This document shows, in pieces, positions 1 to 11,605 of a DNA stretch of 64,000 bases (position 1 is its first letter; each line of letters starts with the position of its first letter). The DNA is from Alligator mississippiensis (Eukaryota; Chordata; Crocodylia; Alligatoridae). The notes beneath the pieces were generated by a model, which was not told the origin of the DNA, made no database searches, and worked only from the letters and a program-made list of their open reading frames with translations. Location: the NCBI RefSeq assembly GCF_030867095.1, contig NC_081824.1, positions 147,961,433 through 148,025,432 on the forward strand, in the 5' to 3' direction. A program made the translations under genes and the position numbers.

Positions 1-1680
1 TGTGTTTCATCCAAGTACTCCCTCCTTATTTATTTATGCCCATCTTTTATGGTTTCACTCCTGTAGGGTTTGTCAATCCAATCTGTGTGCTCTTCCATAC
101 CTGTCTGCTTTCTTTCCCTGCCCTCCTCCCCCGATCCTGTTTTAAGTTTAAGAGAAGGAGGTGGGGGTGAGAAATGACAATACATACTTTCCTGTGCACC
201 CCTGGTGACAAAGGTGGAAAGGTTCTCCTCCCTCCTCTCTACTTCCCCTCTCCCACTCAGCTCAAGTGGGAAACCAGAGGCCTGTACTCCCAACCAGAAC
301 CTAGAGGCTGCAGGCAGAAAGGCAGAGGCACATAGATTTCTGCTCTCCAGCCCTGATGAGAACTGAGCACACAGGAGAGTGTGCATTGACTGTCCATCCT
401 GTTTGTCCATCGTGTTTACCTTAACCCCATATTGAGGAAGCAGAAGGAAAGGAGCACTGTGGGAGGCTAGACGACCAAGCAGTGCCCTGCCACACTCCAC
501 AAATGGGTACTCATTACAGACATGCTTCATTTTGAAGGGCTTCAAAGAAGTTGCTGTCTCTTCCAGGCAAGAAGTTTGTACTTCAGCTATTTTTGGAATG
601 CTTCATACAGTGTGTACATCTGCCCACTTGCCCTGCGAAGCGCTTCGAAAGCATCCGAAGCACTCCAAATGTAACGTCTGTTCAGGCCCTTAGGGACTCC
701 CCTAATACAACAAATGCAATGACAACTACCTCACACATAGTAAGGTGAGGTAACAAAAACTAATCAGGACAATACCACCCACTGCATCAACATTTGTCTA
801 CCTGTGATCCAATCTTTACTATCTGTACTCTCCAAAGAATTAACTTTCTATAAAAGAAATTTTACAAAAGCGTACTACAGTCTGTCACAAAGACACCCAC
901 TGACACAATCTGAGCCCTGGCTTGAATTATTTATATAGTTAAAGGATGCACATTATGTAAAAGATCAGCATAACTGCAGAGAGTTCCAGTTTCCATTATC
1001 ACCTTGTTAAAACTGGGTCAGACTAGGTACATGTTTGATTTAGATTTTAAAGAATAGTTCTGAATCTATTATAAGAGAAGGTTAGATAAGGTGACCATAC
1101 AAGAACAGAGCCACTCAGAGCCCTGAAAGTCAATTGTAAAATCTTGTAATTGATAAAGCTATACAGCAAGCCAGTACAAAGATATTTTTAAACAGTACCA
1201 TGATTGAAAGGTGCCTGAAGGACTTGAGCCTGAATAAATTGCAGTTTAGATATCATATGATCAGGCATGCTGAAAATACTAATTATGATAAGCTGTTCTT
1301 GATGAAATTCACAAACTGTTCCAAATAGATTTCATTTGGCAAAATGGACTTTGGCAACAGAGCAAATGGGCATGTCAGTTAATCAGTATGATAACACACT
1401 GCTTACATCCTTAAGATTTGAAGACTAAATATTTTTGGTGTCAAACATATTTTGCATTGAAGGCCACTGGTTCTGCTGATCTTTTTAATCTACAATAGGA
1501 GCTGCATTTTTCTGTTGGATTTAATTTTGTTAAATGTGACAGTCTGTTTTAACTTTCATAGTTGACCTGAACAGAAGTTGCATTGTAATAGACAAAATGA
1601 ATCAGTCCTCCTGACTCTAATCTGCATAGTATTTAAAGTACAGGCCATATCTTCTTGTAATCAGCCTCTGAAGTAGCAGG
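1..1680. other. Intergenic, no gene recognised
   Basis: AT-rich single-copy-looking DNA with no ORF that resembles a known protein. The 171-codon minus-strand frame at 30-545 is low-complexity and lacks any domain I recognise. Around 1095-1240 the wording (a run mentioning 'agccctgaaagtcaattg') resembles a very old dispersed vertebrate repeat, but I cannot name the family. Confidence 0.4.
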
Positions 1681-1685
1681 TAAAT

Positions 1686-1960
1686 ATAAAACAGCATCTA
1701 CACATCACCCTACAGCAATGTAATGATGTGCTACATCGCTGTACAACATGCTACAGGGACATAGCAATCACACAGGTCTACACATGATCACCAGCTATGT
1801 TGCTGTAGCTGTGTGCTCCCCCAGTATAGCATGTCACTACAGCGATGTAGCAGCAAAATCTACCCACAAGCTGCACGCACGGTGTAGTAACCACCCATAT
1901 TGAGCCGTGTTTTAGTACTTCCAGAAGGCAATACTAAAGCACAGCACCCTGGCAGTGTTG
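1686..1960. repeat. Decayed MITE-like repeat with inverted motifs
   Basis: The stretch contains many short inverted motifs such as CTACAGCAATGTA, CTACATCGCTGTA and CACTACAGCGATGTAGC, with 'tctacacat' phrases typical of the small TIR elements elsewhere in this window (5857, 17146, 30956, 37468). No clean terminal inverted repeat or target duplication can be fixed, so the borders are approximate. Confidence 0.4.
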
Positions 1961-1994
1961 CCATACCGTGAGTGGCAAAAGATTACAAAATTAC

Positions 1995-2094
1995 CTGATC
2001 TAACAAAGTTGTTGCCAAAGACGATCATAAGCATGAAACCATATGCAAAAGCCTGCATTAGAAAGGGAACGGCGTGACCTCCATACTGCTTTCC
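1995..2094 (-). CDS. Orphan candidate exon, hydrophobic segment
   Basis: On the minus strand a strong acceptor (long pyrimidine tract ending TTTTTCTCTTAG) at 2095-2096 and a donor (CAG|GTAATT) at 1993-1994 bracket exactly 100 nt. Only one frame is open. It starts GKQYGGHAVPFLMQ, runs into a membrane-like stretch with AFAYGFMLMIV and ends FVRS with one extra base (phase 0 in, phase 1 out). The codon choice includes several CpGs, unlike the surrounding DNA. The A-x-A-x-G pattern followed by S-G is faintly like the second membrane helix of aquaporin-family proteins just before the first NPA box, but this is a weak resemblance from memory. I found no partner exon nearby, so the gene is unknown. 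A chance open frame of 33 codons is possible. Confidence 0.45.
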
Positions 2095-2099
2095 CTAAG

Positions 2100-3080
2100 A
2101 GAAAAATGGAAAATAGTGTAAAGCTTAGTTCACACACTAAGTTCTTTAATGGAAAACCTAAATTAATCTAGGATCGGAGTAGTAGAATTGCACTTCCAAA
2201 GCACAGTCTCCCAGGGGACTGGGTTTGCAGTACCAATATATATTCTGAAAACTGCCATGTAGCTTGTTTCATTGACTCATTTTTTCAGTCCATTAGCTCT
2301 GTTTTGTACCCTGTTTTGCCACTGTAGGACTATCAGAAAAAGGGATGGGGAAATTATAGTGCAATAGTTTCTTCTGTCTTGTATCCTACAATAAGTAAAT
2401 CTAAACCATAGTAATTCAACCCCTGCCATATCTGCCACTGTTCCGCTGGGCCTGGACACAGACACATTTATACTGATGTAAGCAGTCCTCACACCAGCAT
2501 AAAAAAAAAAATGGACACATGACATATTGTCTTAAATGATGTTATTTTCTAGAATCCTGTGATAGGTATCTCTGGAAAAATCAGGATGTAGATGTTGTGT
2601 ATCTACTTCAGCCTCTGGGTAGCTGTTTGGTCAATCCAAATAACAGCTACCCCACAGCTTGTCATGAGATCCTGTAACAGTTCTTTCTGCAGCAGGTACC
2701 CCAGGAAAGGTAGTCATGTGCCTGTTCTCAACACTGTAATTTACACTGGTATAGTGTACAAGAGTCGACAAAAGTGATGAAAGTTAAGCCAGTGTTACCA
2801 TTTAATGTACACAGGCCCCTCAAGATGAATTACTGCAGTTCAGGTATAATGGACCACCTAAAATGGTTTCCAAGTTCCCTTACTCCATTTGTCCATGCCC
2901 TTCCTCAGAGCCTTAGAATTTGCTGTAGTTCATAGGATCACAGAATCAAGTTATTGATCTCAAATTGGGATCAATTTAGTCAAAAGTTTTCTAAGTTGAA
3001 ACCTCTTTGGAAAGAAAGAGAGAGGACAAAAGGAAGAAAATACTTTTTATTTTTATTTTTTAAGATTGATGGATTCCTAA
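2100..3080. other. Intergenic, nothing recognised
   Basis: AT-rich sequence with only short random frames on both strands, apart from the start of the CR1 tail fragment at its right edge. Confidence 0.4.
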
Positions 3081-3292
3081 GGTTGATTAGGAAAAACTTT
3101 CTCACTAGGAGAGAGGCTGTTGAATCTCTATTCTTGGAGGTTTTGTCTAGGTGGAATTTTAAGACCTGAATAGACAAAGCCTTGGCTGGGATGATATAGG
3201 TGGGGATGGTCCTGCTTTGAGCAGGAGGTTGGATTAAAATATCTCCTGTTCTCCCTTCCAACTCTCATTTTCTATGACTCTATGATTCTACC
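3080..3292 (+). mobile_element. CR1 LINE 3' end fragment
   Basis: The phrase 'aaaaactttctcactaggag' and the later 'ggttggat...cccttccaactctcattttctatgactctatgattct' match the 3' untranslated end of the long CR1 at 30241-30484, including the terminal TCTATGATTCT octamer-like repeats. This is the usual strongly 5'-truncated CR1 insertion. Divergence from the long copy is obvious, so it is an older insertion. Confidence 0.8.
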
Positions 3293-3489
3293 AGAAGTTT
3301 TTTTGCACAGACTGGGAGATCAAATTATGGTTTTGATCATACCTGAAATAGCCTCAGTTGCAATTTACTCTAGCTAGTGAAACAAAACTGTTCTTTCTTG
3401 CTGCAAAGCAAAATTGAAAATAGTATTTGAAAAAGAGTTTGTCTGTCTAGGTACATACATGCCTAATGCTCACAAGTTAAATGAATTAC

Positions 3490-3510
3490 AGCATGTGTGT
3501 GTGTGTGTAC
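3490..3510. repeat. Short (GT)n microsatellite
   Basis: An uninterrupted run of GTGTGTGTGTGTGT lies within a stretch with no other feature. Confidence 0.7.
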
Positions 3511-3840
3511 ATGAGCACAGGTGCACACAGATGAAATGGCCAAGAGCATTTTGAGCAAGCTTCTACTCATATGAACAGAAGAAGGGGGTGCAAATTTCAG
3601 TGAGTGGAATGGAAGGGAGAACAAGAGCAGTAAGAGAGGGGTGGCAGGGGAAATGGGGGGATTAGAGATGAGGTTTGGTAATCAACCTTATATTCTTACA
3701 TTCCCTGTGTCTGCCAGGATCCAGAAAACCCCTGTCTTTCTAAAAGGGGAAAGGGGCATGTCTCAGCTCCATTCCCTGCCTCCTCCAAAAGCCAAGATCT
3801 GAGAGTCCCCAACCGTCTAGAGGCTCATGTGAGGTTAGAT

Positions 3841-4877
3841 CAGGGGTGGGCAAAATATGGCCCATGGGCCAGATTCAGCCCACCAGTTGATTATATCTGG
3901 CCCACGCCCTGCCCACACCTGCCCCATACCTGCCCCATGCCCATCAATGGCACCGCTCCAGCCTTGGCCTGGCTAATGTGCACAGGTTTCTGGCAGGGCT
4001 GTTCCCACCTCTGCTGTAGCCGCCCTGGTACTGGTCAGTTCTCCCTGCCTCCAGTGGCTCTTCCTCCTCCTCTTCCTGCCCCTGCTCTGCTGCTCTGGGC
4101 AGCAGGTAGCATGGGAAAGCAAGAGTGACTGTGGGGGCACATGCCAGACACTACACACCCAGCCAGGTTGGGGGGAAGCAGTAGCTAGGTCGCTTCTGCC
4201 CCAGTGTGAAAGGCTCCAGCTCCAGCTTCTGGCTACCTTTCACTCACTCAGCACCCGTGGGCAGCACTCAGCCACCTGTGGGCAGCTAAGTGGGTGGAAG
4301 GTAGCCCCACCAGGAAGCTGTGCTCACTGGCTGGTGCTGGGGCCAGAGCTGGGATGGTGCCAACAGTGGGTTTGGGTGACAGTGTGGTGCGGCCTGCCCC
4401 AAGCGGGAGTGGGTGAGACTCGTCTCCATGTGGAGCATTACAAGGATAGCTGTGGGCCAAATGTTGGGGTGGACTACACTGCACTGCCCGGGTAAGCTCT
4501 GCTGCATGCGCTCCCTGCCTGCTCTCACTCTCCCCGCTCCCAGCTGGCTCCCAGGACCTAGCATGCATACCCCCTTACTCCCCCCCCCCCAACCTCCCCT
4601 CCACACCCCCCCTCACACACACACAATATACAAGGTCAAGACTTTATTTTGAGCTGTTATGCCTCTATATACAGTACTCAAAAAACCATAAATCGGGACA
4701 AAAATATTTTTTAAAATAAAATGAAAACATGTTATAGATGTTTGGTTTTTAGTATATAATTTGTTTTTTACCTGTAATATGTTAAAATGACATCTTCTGA
4801 AAGATTTTATGCATGCCCTCAACGGCTCACCAAGAGTCATTAAGCAGCCTGGTAGCCAAAATAGTTGCCCACCCCTG
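3841..4877. mobile_element. Non-autonomous hAT DNA transposon
   Basis: The left end CAGGGGTGGGCAAAATA and right end AGTTGCCCACCCCTG form a typical hAT (Charlie-like) terminal inverted repeat. The flanks are GGTTAGAT (3833-3840) and GCTTAGAT (4878-4885), an 8-bp target duplication with one mismatch. The 1037-bp interior is GC-rich in its left half and AT-rich on the right. It has no transposase ORF, so the element depended on an autonomous relative. The early lines read 'atggcccatgggccagattcagccc', the usual subterminal wording of this family. Confidence 0.85.
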
Positions 4878-4885
4878 GCTTAGAT

Positions 4886-5853
4886 CTAGGGACCTTGTCC
4901 CTTTAGGAGGGTCTGAGCCCATCTTACCATTCCACATGTGTGAGTTTGGGTCAAGAGGGCCCCTTCCCCTCCAAAGAGCATGGAGTTCCTCTACTCCCAC
5001 CCCCTCCCGTGAGTCAGAATTTGGTGGGTTCCTGCCCCTCTAAAGAGACATGCTCCCCCATTGGAAAATGAATTGACGGTCCTTAGGCTTCTGCATTCTG
5101 GGTAGGTCTGAGTCCCTCTTCCTCCCTCTTGTGTATATACCAAAGTTTGAGCTCTGACTCTTTTTCCCTACTCCTGTGTTGAGATGAGTTGAGACCAGGC
5201 ATTCTGGAAGCATGCCCCAAGCAAAGTGGGTGAGGAGTGGATAACAGGCCTGCTTCATGAATACCAGGGGCTCTCAAACATGGGCAATGGGGAAGGAGAA
5301 TGAGGACACCAGCTGAGATGCTTAGAGAAGTACCCATTTCTCTGAGATGAAATTTCAGGCTGTTTTCACCTCTTTGGGGTGGGTATACTCTCATTCAGCT
5401 GAGTACCACTTTGAGATGAATGGGCCATGAGAACATACTAGTTAGAAGTAGATTTTCCTAGGCCCCCTGAGAGTACAAATACATGGCACAATGCAGTGCT
5501 TTGTAGAGATACATGAGCTTACTTGGGTACTGGAAACACTATAGCCATATTAGTGCAGGGCCCTGCTCAGGCTAACTAGCTCAGGCAGAGCACTGTGCCA
5601 ACTTGTCCTGACTGTTTCTGGGCCCACACTGTGAGTCCAGGTCACACTGTTTTCAAATAGAAAATAGATTACACGTGTGAATGCCTGCTGAGAGAGGCAG
5701 GCAGGAGAGGGGACAAATGATTTCAGGGTAGAGGTGTTGTGAACAAGCACTAGAATTTTCTTACTTTGAGGTATATTCTAGGTAGTCCTGACCCCATCCA
5801 CAGCTCTCTTCCTCAGCTTCCCCATTTGGCTCTCCTGCCATGTTTTAATAGTC
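4886..5853. other. Intergenic, nothing recognised
   Basis: Mixed-composition DNA with short frames only. A possible hAT-like end (CAGGGGCTCTCAAAC) at about 5267 has no partner end. Confidence 0.35.
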
Positions 5854-5856
5854 TCT

Positions 5857-6114
5857 GGGCACATCTACACAAGATGCTTACTGTGTAGTAGCATAATAAC
5901 ACTGCACAGTAGCATGCTGGTCAAAAACCATGCTAATACACTACTGTGCAGTGTTTTTAGGCTACTGTGCAGTGAGTGTCACAAAAAAAACCTGTGTGCC
6001 AGCACTACTGTGCAGTAACTGTAGTTACTGTGCATTTAGTCAGTACTCCATTAAGCAAGTACTAAACTAAATATGCAGTAACTACTGCACATTAATGAAC
6101 ATGTAGACGCGCCC
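5857..6114. mobile_element. Short TIR element (MITE), 3-bp TSD family
   Basis: The ends are GGGCACATCTACAC and ATGTAGACGCGCCC, inverted copies of a GGGCryrTCTACA consensus shared with other elements in this window. The interior is built from repeated 'actgtgcagtaac' motifs in both orientations. Flanking trinucleotides TCT and TTT differ at one base. No coding capacity. Confidence 0.75.
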
Positions 6115-6226
6115 TTTCAGTGGTCAAATTGCTGGGAGAGGGCCTTGCTGTTAGGGCTGAAGTAGACCCCTTATCAAGGCTCTGCAGAGTCTCCTTGAAA
6201 GTGCAGCCTCCTACCACCCCTTACAG

Positions 6227-6390
6227 CAGGGGTGGGCAAAGAGTCCAGCCCGTGAGCCAGGTTGAGCCCACGGTGGACTTCATTTCCCAGCAGCCCCTGC
6301 CCACATCACTTCGGGCTGGTCTCCATAGGAAGTGTGATGATGGCCCTGCACTCCCAGGGCAGAGGTGACAGCGCAGGGCTGGGGCATCAT
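6227..6390. mobile_element. Truncated hAT end
   Basis: Begins CAGGGGTGGGCAAAGAGTCC, the same left terminus as the element at 3841, followed by similar 'cccgtgagccagg' wording. No matching right terminus is present, so the right side is lost; the right border is approximate. Confidence 0.65.
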
Positions 6391-6856
6391 TCAAAGAAGA
6401 CTACATGGTCACGTACCATAACTCTGTATGTCTTACTACGCATAAGATCTTAATTCTTCATTTCCTGATTTTTACTAGTTTGAATACTGCTGAACTTGAC
6501 AGTTTGGAAGGGCAAATTTAACTCTGCCAGTGATGTTTTCATCACTGCATATGTTGTTAAAGAATGAAAAAAAAATCAAAATTGTTCCTGGGGGAAACAA
6601 GGGGAAGGGGAAGTGGGGGAAGGCACAATGAGGGATATGGGGTTATTGCTCTTTTGGAGAAAATAATAAGAGCTTCAGATCATTATTCTCTCACAATTTT
6701 GCATTCCTAAGAAATCAGTCCCATCTCTATTTCTCATTTTTAGAAAAAGTGAAAGTTAGAAAATTTGATTGGTAACTTTCACCATTAAAATGTTACTACC
6801 CATAATAGAAGTAAAGAGGTTGAATTAAAGAGCTGAGGTTGAGTTAAAGAGGCTCC
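6391..6856. other. Intergenic, nothing recognised
   Basis: AT-rich DNA without a supported feature. Confidence 0.35.
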
Positions 6857-6928
6857 AGCAGAGTGGCACAGTGGGAGCATGCTGGTCACATAACCCAGAG
6901 GTCAATGGATTGCAACCATCCTCTGCCA
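6857..6928 (+). pseudogene. Initiator tRNA-Met (CAT) pseudogene
   Basis: A 72-nt stretch lines up base by base with vertebrate initiator tRNA-Met: AGCAGAGTGG at the 5' end, CATAACCCAGAGGTC with the CAT anticodon, and ACCATCCTCTGC at the 3' end. I count about ten differences from the remembered functional sequence, and several are CpG-decay changes (GCGC to GCAC, TCGATGG to TCAATGG). Changes in the A box and T loop argue against function. No CR1-like tail follows, so this looks like a single retrocopy or an isolated SINE head. Confidence 0.8.
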
Positions 6929-9300
6929 TATTTCCCCCTGCTTGCCTTTTTCTGAGTAGCTTAAAACAATAGATGAAAACCAATGACACACAAAGAACTG
7001 GAGAGTGAAATATTTTGAGACCTATGGCAATTGTAAATACATACACTGAGTACCCAAGATAACACCACACATTTACCAAAAGGCAAACGTAGGCTTGGAC
7101 AGATGGGATGAGTTTCAGGCGTAAACCCAGAAAGCACTGCACTGTGCATAAATGAACATGATGTGCATATAAAAGCGTGAGAAACAAACAGACTGTACAG
7201 TGGAGGGCAAACATGGGAGTGTGAGAAAATTGTCCCTGAGGGCATGGACACACAAGCAAGATACTGTGAAGGAAATGAGGGCAGGGATTTGTAGCATCAG
7301 CAGTTTCACAATTATGACTTATGTGCCCCTGTGTGCTCTTAGCACAAGGTACATGAAAGCTCATTCACAGCTGCCTATACCTCAATGAAAGGCTTTATTG
7401 CATCATGAAATAAGAGGAAGTAAGTGGGCAGCTGCTATTCCTTCCTTTTACCTTGAAATAACTTGCTCATGTGCTCTTGCCCTGATACATATAGGGATAC
7501 ACTTGCTACTGTTAAGGCAAGCCTACATTGCTTATACACTGTGCTCACAGCCTTTTAAAAACTGAAACAGCTTGACTTGCTGAGGTTACCCTATTCGTGT
7601 ACCCATGGCCTTAATCCTCTGCTCTGTGATTAAGACCTTTCTACATTTTTTACCTAGATCTTGCCTTTTTGATCACTTTTCTTGCCTGAGGCGACTGGGG
7701 TGGTGTGGATGCTAAGGCCCATGGTTGACAGCCCAGAGTTGCAAACTTGAGGCTGTAGCAGAAGCAGTCCTGGTGCAGCCCTGTCAGATTTTCCAACAAA
7801 TCTGCAAATTCTGCTAAATGCCTTGTCACAACAAGCACATGAGAAGGAGGAGGACTTGCCTGAGGATGTAAATGCTAACATTCAGTGTTAGCCAAGCTTA
7901 CCTAGAATAATTTCCCCCCCACCTAAGGATATCTTTAAGCCTAGATGAAATCCTCTGGTTACACTCTCTGACACAACCAAAAACCTTGTCCAGATAAACT
8001 GAGATAGAGAGCTAACCATCATTTAATTCTGCCACTGCTTCAGTCTCCATCCCATGTGCTAACATTTACACATTATTTATTTATTTAATTTTTCCATATT
8101 CCAAGCCAAATTAGTTATATCAAATTCCAAATCCATGAGTCAGTCCAGAACCGTAAGTGGCCCTACTACCGGCAGACATCCTCCACCCCCATCTGGGGCT
8201 TCAGATGTTTCCAAATCCTTTGGCAGGCATCCTACTTGCAGGGCCAAACCCAGAGGCTTGGAGTTTGGATGCCCCTGAGTTTTGCTTGCCCTCAGCCATA
8301 TGGCCGCAGGAGCAAGCTAGGGAGGAGTCTCCTTTCCAGAAAGTGGGTATAAAGCCAAGACCTTCCCACTCCAGCAGCTAAGTGGGAGGTTTATTATACA
8401 TTCCCTTGGCAGGTGCTATCCCTGTGCCAGGAAAGCGGTCTTCCCCGGGTACAACTAGGTCAGTAGTCACGGTATTTCCCTTACCAGGTAAGCACAGGAC
8501 CACGTTTGATCTGAGCCCGCAAAAGAACATTTACATATCACCCACATCTCCTTCTCCTCTCTCAGCAGCAGCATATGTGGCCAGGTGCCCAGGGTGGCTG
8601 TAGCACACAGGAGCAGTCGTGACTTTTGGTTGCTGCTACTGCCCCAGACCCTTCAGCACTCAGGGCAGCTGCCTCTGTTGCCCTGCCCTAGTTATACCAT
8701 TGTCCCTCACATGCGTGTCCCCTTCCTTTTTCTCATCCCAGCACCTTCAAACTCTAATCCCTTTCTTCCCCCTCACACAAACACGTAGCACTTTCTCTTC
8801 ACCCAACTCTTTTACTCTCGCATACAAACACCTTGTATACTCTGTATATGTTGGGGGGGGGAGGGTGCTATTGCCATGATATCCGATAAGGGACTCAGTT
8901 TTCTATTGAAAGAACCACAGGCGAACGGTAGAGGGAACACATGCCCCGGGACTGGCCTCCGAATGTGGAGCAGTTTTTTGGCCCGCGGTGTTTGGGGGAG
9001 GGGGACACTGAGCCGCAGCACAGTATAGGAGTGGATGTAGGGCTTCTGGCCCGGCCCCGGGCCCACCCACAAATTGTGGCCCCCTTGCACCCCCCGGCTC
9101 AGGAGGCACCAGTCTCCCCTGGAAAGAACAAATTCAGTTCCTCTTTTCCTTCCCAGTCCAAGGGGGAAGCATTACAGATGCGGGGGGTGGGTGCATGTGC
9201 GGATCTCACGGAGAGGGCGGGGAACCCAAGCAGCCCCTTGTAGGCTGGAACTTTTGAAAGGAGAATCCATTTTTTAAAGTTTGTTCGGGGACCTTCCATA
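6929..9300. other. Intergenic, upstream of FAM89A
   Basis: No gene was recognised. Composition rises towards GC from about 8150 on. Minus-strand frames at 6825-7364 and plus-strand frames at 8157-8879 are not similar to any protein I know. Confidence 0.35.
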
Positions 9301-9307
9301 TATTCTT

Positions 9308-9400
9308 AACATGCACTTTTGGGTCACGACCATGGTTGAGAAACTCTGGACTAGATGTCTTCCTGAGGTCCCTTCCAGCCTTACTTTTAGACGATTCTAG
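9308..9400 (+). mobile_element. hAT end plus CR1 3' tail fragment
   Basis: GGTTGAGAAACTCTGG (ending near 9347) resembles the right terminus of MER5-like hAT elements. It is followed at once by 'actagatgtcttcctgaggtcccttccagcc', the CR1 3' end wording seen in full at 30425-30460. Both are remnants and the junction between them is not exact. Confidence 0.55.
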
Positions 9401-9411
9401 GATCTAGTGTC

Positions 9412-9429
9412 TTTTTTTTTTTTTTTTTG
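9412..9429. repeat. Poly(T) run
   Basis: Eighteen consecutive T residues lie just left of the CpG-rich promoter region. Confidence 0.8.
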
Positions 9430-9434
9430 ACTGG

Positions 9435-10205
<771 letters not shown>

Positions 10206-10243
10206 TGAAGGCCCCGCCCCCTGCACTCCTCCTGGTCTTCCCA

Positions 10244-10312
10244 GGGGTTGGACTGGATGAGCTCCGCAGGTCCCTGCCAGCCCTCACTTTCTGTGACTTC
10301 CTGTGCTTCTCA
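10244..10312 (+). mobile_element. CR1 3' tail fragment
   Basis: 'aggggttggactggatgagc' followed by 'ggtccctgccagccctcactttctgtgact' is the CR1 3' end with GC-shifted bases. It is a very short insertion remnant just inside FAM89A intron 1. Confidence 0.65.
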
Positions 10313-10404
10313 GTGGGCGGCCCTTTGTGCACCCCTCTTCCTCCTCCGCTCCCTTGTGGGGAAAAGCCCCTGCTGGCTCCACATCCCCTCGCTCAGGGGT
10401 CACA

Positions 10405-10600
10405 GGGGTCTGGGTTGTAGCCGCGTTGGTCTAAGGACGGAGGCAGGCAAGGGTCTTTGGGGGAATATGATCTCTTTTATTAGACCAACTCAGATAGTTG
10501 GAACAGTTCTTCTTTGCCAGCTTTCGGGAACAACTTCCCTTTGTCAGGCAGCTGCCGTTGGTGTGTGCTCTTCCTGGAGGCACGGGCCTTTTCACATGCT
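10405..10600 (+). repeat. Dispersed reptile-type repeat, family unsure
   Basis: Contains the characteristic wording 'gggttgtagccgcgttggtc', 'tattagaccaactcagatag' and 'gctttcgggaacaacttccc' then 'tttgtcaggcag', which I recognise as a widely dispersed repeat in turtle and crocodilian genomes. A decayed second copy appears at about 20905-21030. I cannot decide between a SINE and a Penelope-like tail from the sequence alone. Confidence 0.55.
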
Positions 10601-10631
10601 GTCCCAGAACCGGCCAAAGTCCACCAAGTAG

Positions 10632-10653
10632 CCCCCCCCCCCCCCCCCCCCCC
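10632..10653. repeat. Poly(C) tract, 22 C
   Basis: Twenty-two uninterrupted C residues lie in FAM89A intron 1, directly after a repeat remnant. Homopolymers of this length are prone to length error in assemblies. Confidence 0.85.
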
Positions 10654-10915
10654 AATGCCAGTGTGCCACTTCAATATTGGAGGCTGCAAGTAAGAGAGGA
10701 GCAGTGTGGGGAGGTGGGGAAACCCCGGTCACTCTCCTGCCTGGCATCCACTCTCTTCCTCCTGTGTGACACAGGCCTATTTGGCATATAAGGTTAATAT
10801 GGGCTTGAGGCCCACAGAACAACAGTTATCCCCCATCCCTTTTATTATGGGGGAGGGGGAGGCTGCTGGGTATGTCCAGTGATTTTGTGGGAGGGGAAAC
10901 TAAAAAGAAAACAGG

Positions 10916-11605
10916 GACAGGAGTGAGGTCACAGGTTCAAAACAAGTGCTTCAAGGGGGGGGGACACTGAACAGAGCACACCAGACAGTGGCCACTGGCT
11001 CATGCATGAGTTGAGGGAGCCAGTGGACATTGCCCAGAGATGTGAACAGACCAGGGACAGAAAAATGGCTCCAGAGTCCCCAGGGTTCCTTCTGGCCAGA
11101 GCTTCCTTCCTGGTCAGGTACTGTGTGACAGGACTTTTAACATGTTTGGGGAAAAACATGAGTCCAGGTGCCTGCCAAGGAAGCTGTGAGGCCCTTTAGT
11201 AATGCAGGCCACTAATGATGTGTTACAGATTACTTGTGACAAATGGTGAAAACAGGGACCTTGAAAAGCATGGGCCCAGCTCACCAAGTCACTTATTAGC
11301 CTCCTTTAGGCAGGGAGGTCACAGAAAAAGAGGACAAGTGAATTGGGACAAAGAATGAAAAACAGGGATAGGAGTGCAGGTCACAGGTTCAGAACACGTG
11401 TGCCAAGTGGGGACGCCAAGCAGAGCACACTGGACAGCGCCCACTGGCCCTCAAGTGAGTCCAAGGAACCAGTGAACACTGCCCGGTGGTACTCTTGCCT
11501 GGAAATGGGAATGCATCAGGGACAGGAAAATGGCCGTACGGTCCCCAGAGTTCCTCCTGGCCAGAGCCTCCTTTTTGGTCAGGGACTGTGTAACACACAA
11601 GACTT
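10916..11605 (+). repeat. Partial tandem duplication, period about 450 bp
   Basis: About 220 bp starting at 10916 (GGACAGGAGTGAGGTCACAGG...GGCCAGAGC) recurs from 11366 (GGATAGGAGTGCAGGTCACAGG...GGCCAGAGCC) with the same order of sub-motifs: AGAGCACAC, CCACTGGC, GGGACAG, AAAATGGC and GTCCCCAG. The two units are separated by about 230 bp of weaker similarity. This may be an old tandem duplication or part of a longer repeat that I cannot name. Confidence 0.7.

Noticed and set aside
30-545. 171-codon minus-strand open frame near the left edge
   Set aside because: No recognisable domain, uneven composition with runs such as SPPPPS, no splice or promoter context.
5267-5300. CAGGGGCTCTCAAACATGGG as a hAT left end
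   Set aside because: No matching right end or target duplication within a plausible distance.
6825-7364. 179-codon minus-strand frame
   Set aside because: It overlaps the tRNA-Met pseudogene at its end and has no family resemblance; probably a chance frame.
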